Below, piece after piece: positions 5,916-6,664 of a stretch of 6,664 nt of DNA (position 1 is the first letter of the stretch; each line of letters begins with the position of its first letter). The DNA comes from Phycisphaerales bacterium (lineage in GTDB: Bacteria > Planctomycetota > Phycisphaerae > Tepidisphaerales > Tepidisphaeraceae), in contig JAQGHP010000272.1 of the NCBI GenBank assembly GCA_028288775.1, forward strand, positions 1 through 6,664, given 5' to 3'. Under the pieces are notes generated by a model. The model saw only the letters and a list, made by a program, of their open reading frames with translations, made no database searches and had not been told where the DNA came from. Both the position numbers and the translations under genes were made by a program.

Positions 5916-5979
5916 GTTCAAGGGTTGAAGGGTCCGATGGTTCACCGGTTCAAGGACATGAACCCTTCAACCCTTGAAC
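5916..5979. repeat. 18-bp perfect inverted repeat upstream of proC
   Basis: The arm GTTCAAGGGTTGAAGGGT (5916-5933) is perfectly complementary to 5962-5979, with a 28-nt loop. Each arm is itself partly palindromic (TTCAA-GGG-TTGAA), and the loop contains further GGTTCA copies, so alternative foldings exist. It lies 29 bp upstream of proC and 92 bp downstream of the nagB-like stop. It could end the nagB-like transcript, but no T-tract follows on the minus strand, so a repeat or regulatory role is equally possible. Confidence 0.7.
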
Positions 5980-5986
5980 CTTTTCG

Positions 5987-6024
5987 CCCCCACCCCTGCC
6001 CTCCCCCGGAGTACCGGAGGAGGG
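5987..6024. repeat. Dispersed palindromic repeat, copy 2
   Basis: The stem CCCTCCCCCGG (5999-6009) pairs with CCGGAGGAGGG (6014-6024) at 10 of 11 positions around an AGTA loop. The left flank CACCCCTGCC and the loop context GGAGTAC match copy 1 at 1102-1152 read on the opposite strand, so the two are members of one family in inverted orientation. Copy 1 carries an extra tandem duplication in its loop. Confidence 0.6.
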
Positions 6025-6070
6025 AGCTAGGTCCCCGCCGAAACGGTCACGCACTCACGCGCCGATATAT

Positions 6071-6664
6071 TCACGCCATGCTACGTCGAAGCAGCGACGC
6101 CGCTTCGCGGTCCAGATACAGCGTGAGATCCGGGTGCTCCTGGAGAATCGACGCGGGGATTTCGGGAGTCACGGGGCCTTCCAGCGCGCGTTGCACCGCC
6201 TGCGCCTTCCGCTTGTCGGGTACCGTGCAGACGATCGCGCGGCTCTTGAGGATTTGCCGGCAGGACATTGAGATCGCCTGCTTCGGAACATCTTCAAACG
6301 TCGGGAACCATCCCTCGCCCAGTTGTTGGCGACGGCAGGCGTCGTCGAGACGCACGACGAGGTACGGATCCGCTGCATCAAAGTCCGCGGGTGGGTCGTT
6401 GAAGGCGACGTGGGCGTTCTCGCCGATGCCGATGAAGGCGACGTCCACGGGATGCCGCTCGATGATCGCGCCCAGCCGGCGGCACTCTTCTCCAGGCTCG
6501 CGCTCGGCGTCGACATAATGAAACGCCGCCAGCGGCAAAGGCAGTCGGCGATGAAAACGATCCCACAAATAGAGCCGAAACGACGCCGGGTGCGTGATCG
6601 GTAAGCCCACGTACTCATCCAAGTGAAACGCGGTGACCCGGTTCCAGGGGACATCCGGCTCCTG
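6071..6664 (-). CDS. nagB: Glucosamine-6-phosphate deaminase-like protein (N-terminus outside window)
   Basis: The family converts glucosamine-6-phosphate to fructose-6-phosphate and ammonia in the cytosol. The last 197 residues are visible, open to the window edge; the family is about 230-270 residues. Seen: FHLDEYVGLPITHPASF at visible residues 13-29, containing the Asp equivalent to E. coli NagB D72; VAFIGIGENAHVAFNDPP at 75-92, the active-site loop with the His equivalent to H143; then LDDACRRQQLGEGWF and VPDKRKAQAV. E. coli NagB reads GNDGHIAFNE here, so D141 is Asn and E148 is Asp in this protein. I recall GENGHxAFNDPP as usual in one deaminase clade, so Asn and Asp may be normal there; Ala before the His is less expected. 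Galactosamine-6-phosphate isomerase or a 6-phosphogluconolactonase-like sugar isomerase are alternatives, but the DEYVGL and HPASF signatures favour the deaminase group. Confidence 0.85.
   Translation of the reverse strand, partial: QEPDVPWNRVTAFHLDEYVGLPITHPASFRLYLWDRFHRRLPLPLAAFHYVDAEREPGEECRRLGAIIERHPVDVAFIGIGENAHVAFNDPPADFDAADPYLVVRLDDACRRQQLGEGWFPTFEDVPKQAISMSCRQILKSRAIVCTVPDKRKAQAVQRALEGPVTPEIPASILQEHPDLTLYLDREAASLLRRSMA

Noticed and set aside
5894..5921. TTGAAC-16-CACAAT as a leaderless proC promoter
   Set aside because: Each hexamer matches only 4/6, the -10 is one base off leaderless geometry, and the -35 is part of the inverted repeat, so chance is likely.
6071..6518. Long plus-strand frame (5895-6518) antisense to the NagB-like gene
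   Set aside because: Composition is Ser/Arg-rich and motif-free, and the opposite strand encodes a clear NagB-like protein.

Overview
The window is GC-rich (about 60-65% by eye) and looks like a chromosomal stretch of a planctomycete or close relative. The main clue is the large plus-strand gene, whose cytosolic N-terminus has the double-CxxC zinc ribbon followed by an FDP tail (C-x2-C...RCPECGRxFDP) that I associate with planctomycete membrane proteins. Weak or missing Shine-Dalgarno sites and intergenic palindromic repeats fit the same picture. The taxonomic call is an inference; nothing here proves it.

Layout: (1) 1-901, minus: trpS, tryptophanyl-tRNA synthetase, with the C-terminus cut off by the window edge. 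(2) 902-1333: a 432-bp divergent intergenic region holding a degenerate heptamer repeat that runs over the trpS start codon, four short palindromes, a possible trpS promoter, and a perfect TATAAT placed for a leaderless transcript of the next gene. (3) 1334-3625, plus: a 763-residue zinc-ribbon, three-helix, HEAT-like membrane protein with a large predicted extracytoplasmic part, function unknown. (4) 3630-4262, minus: a putative lipoprotein resembling the DUF2459 family, convergent with the previous gene (stop codons 4 nt apart), with a good sigma70-type promoter at 4365-4337. (5) 4366-4546: a palindrome and a hairpin that could terminate doxX. (6) 4547-4993, minus: a DoxX-family membrane protein. 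(7) 5074-5886, minus: proC, pyrroline-5-carboxylate reductase. (8) 5887-6070: an 18-bp perfect inverted repeat and a second copy of a dispersed palindrome. (9) 6071-6664, minus: the C-terminal part of a NagB-type glucosamine-6-phosphate deaminase, 5' end outside the window.

The genes are mostly unrelated housekeeping functions (tRNA charging, proline synthesis, amino-sugar catabolism), with proC and doxX possibly co-transcribed. There is no integrase, transposase, CRISPR array or recognisable defence cassette. The least ordinary items are the 763-residue membrane protein with its leaderless-type promoter, the heptamer repeat that duplicates the trpS start codon in frame, the related palindromic repeats in two intergenic regions, and the altered active-site motif of the NagB-like protein.
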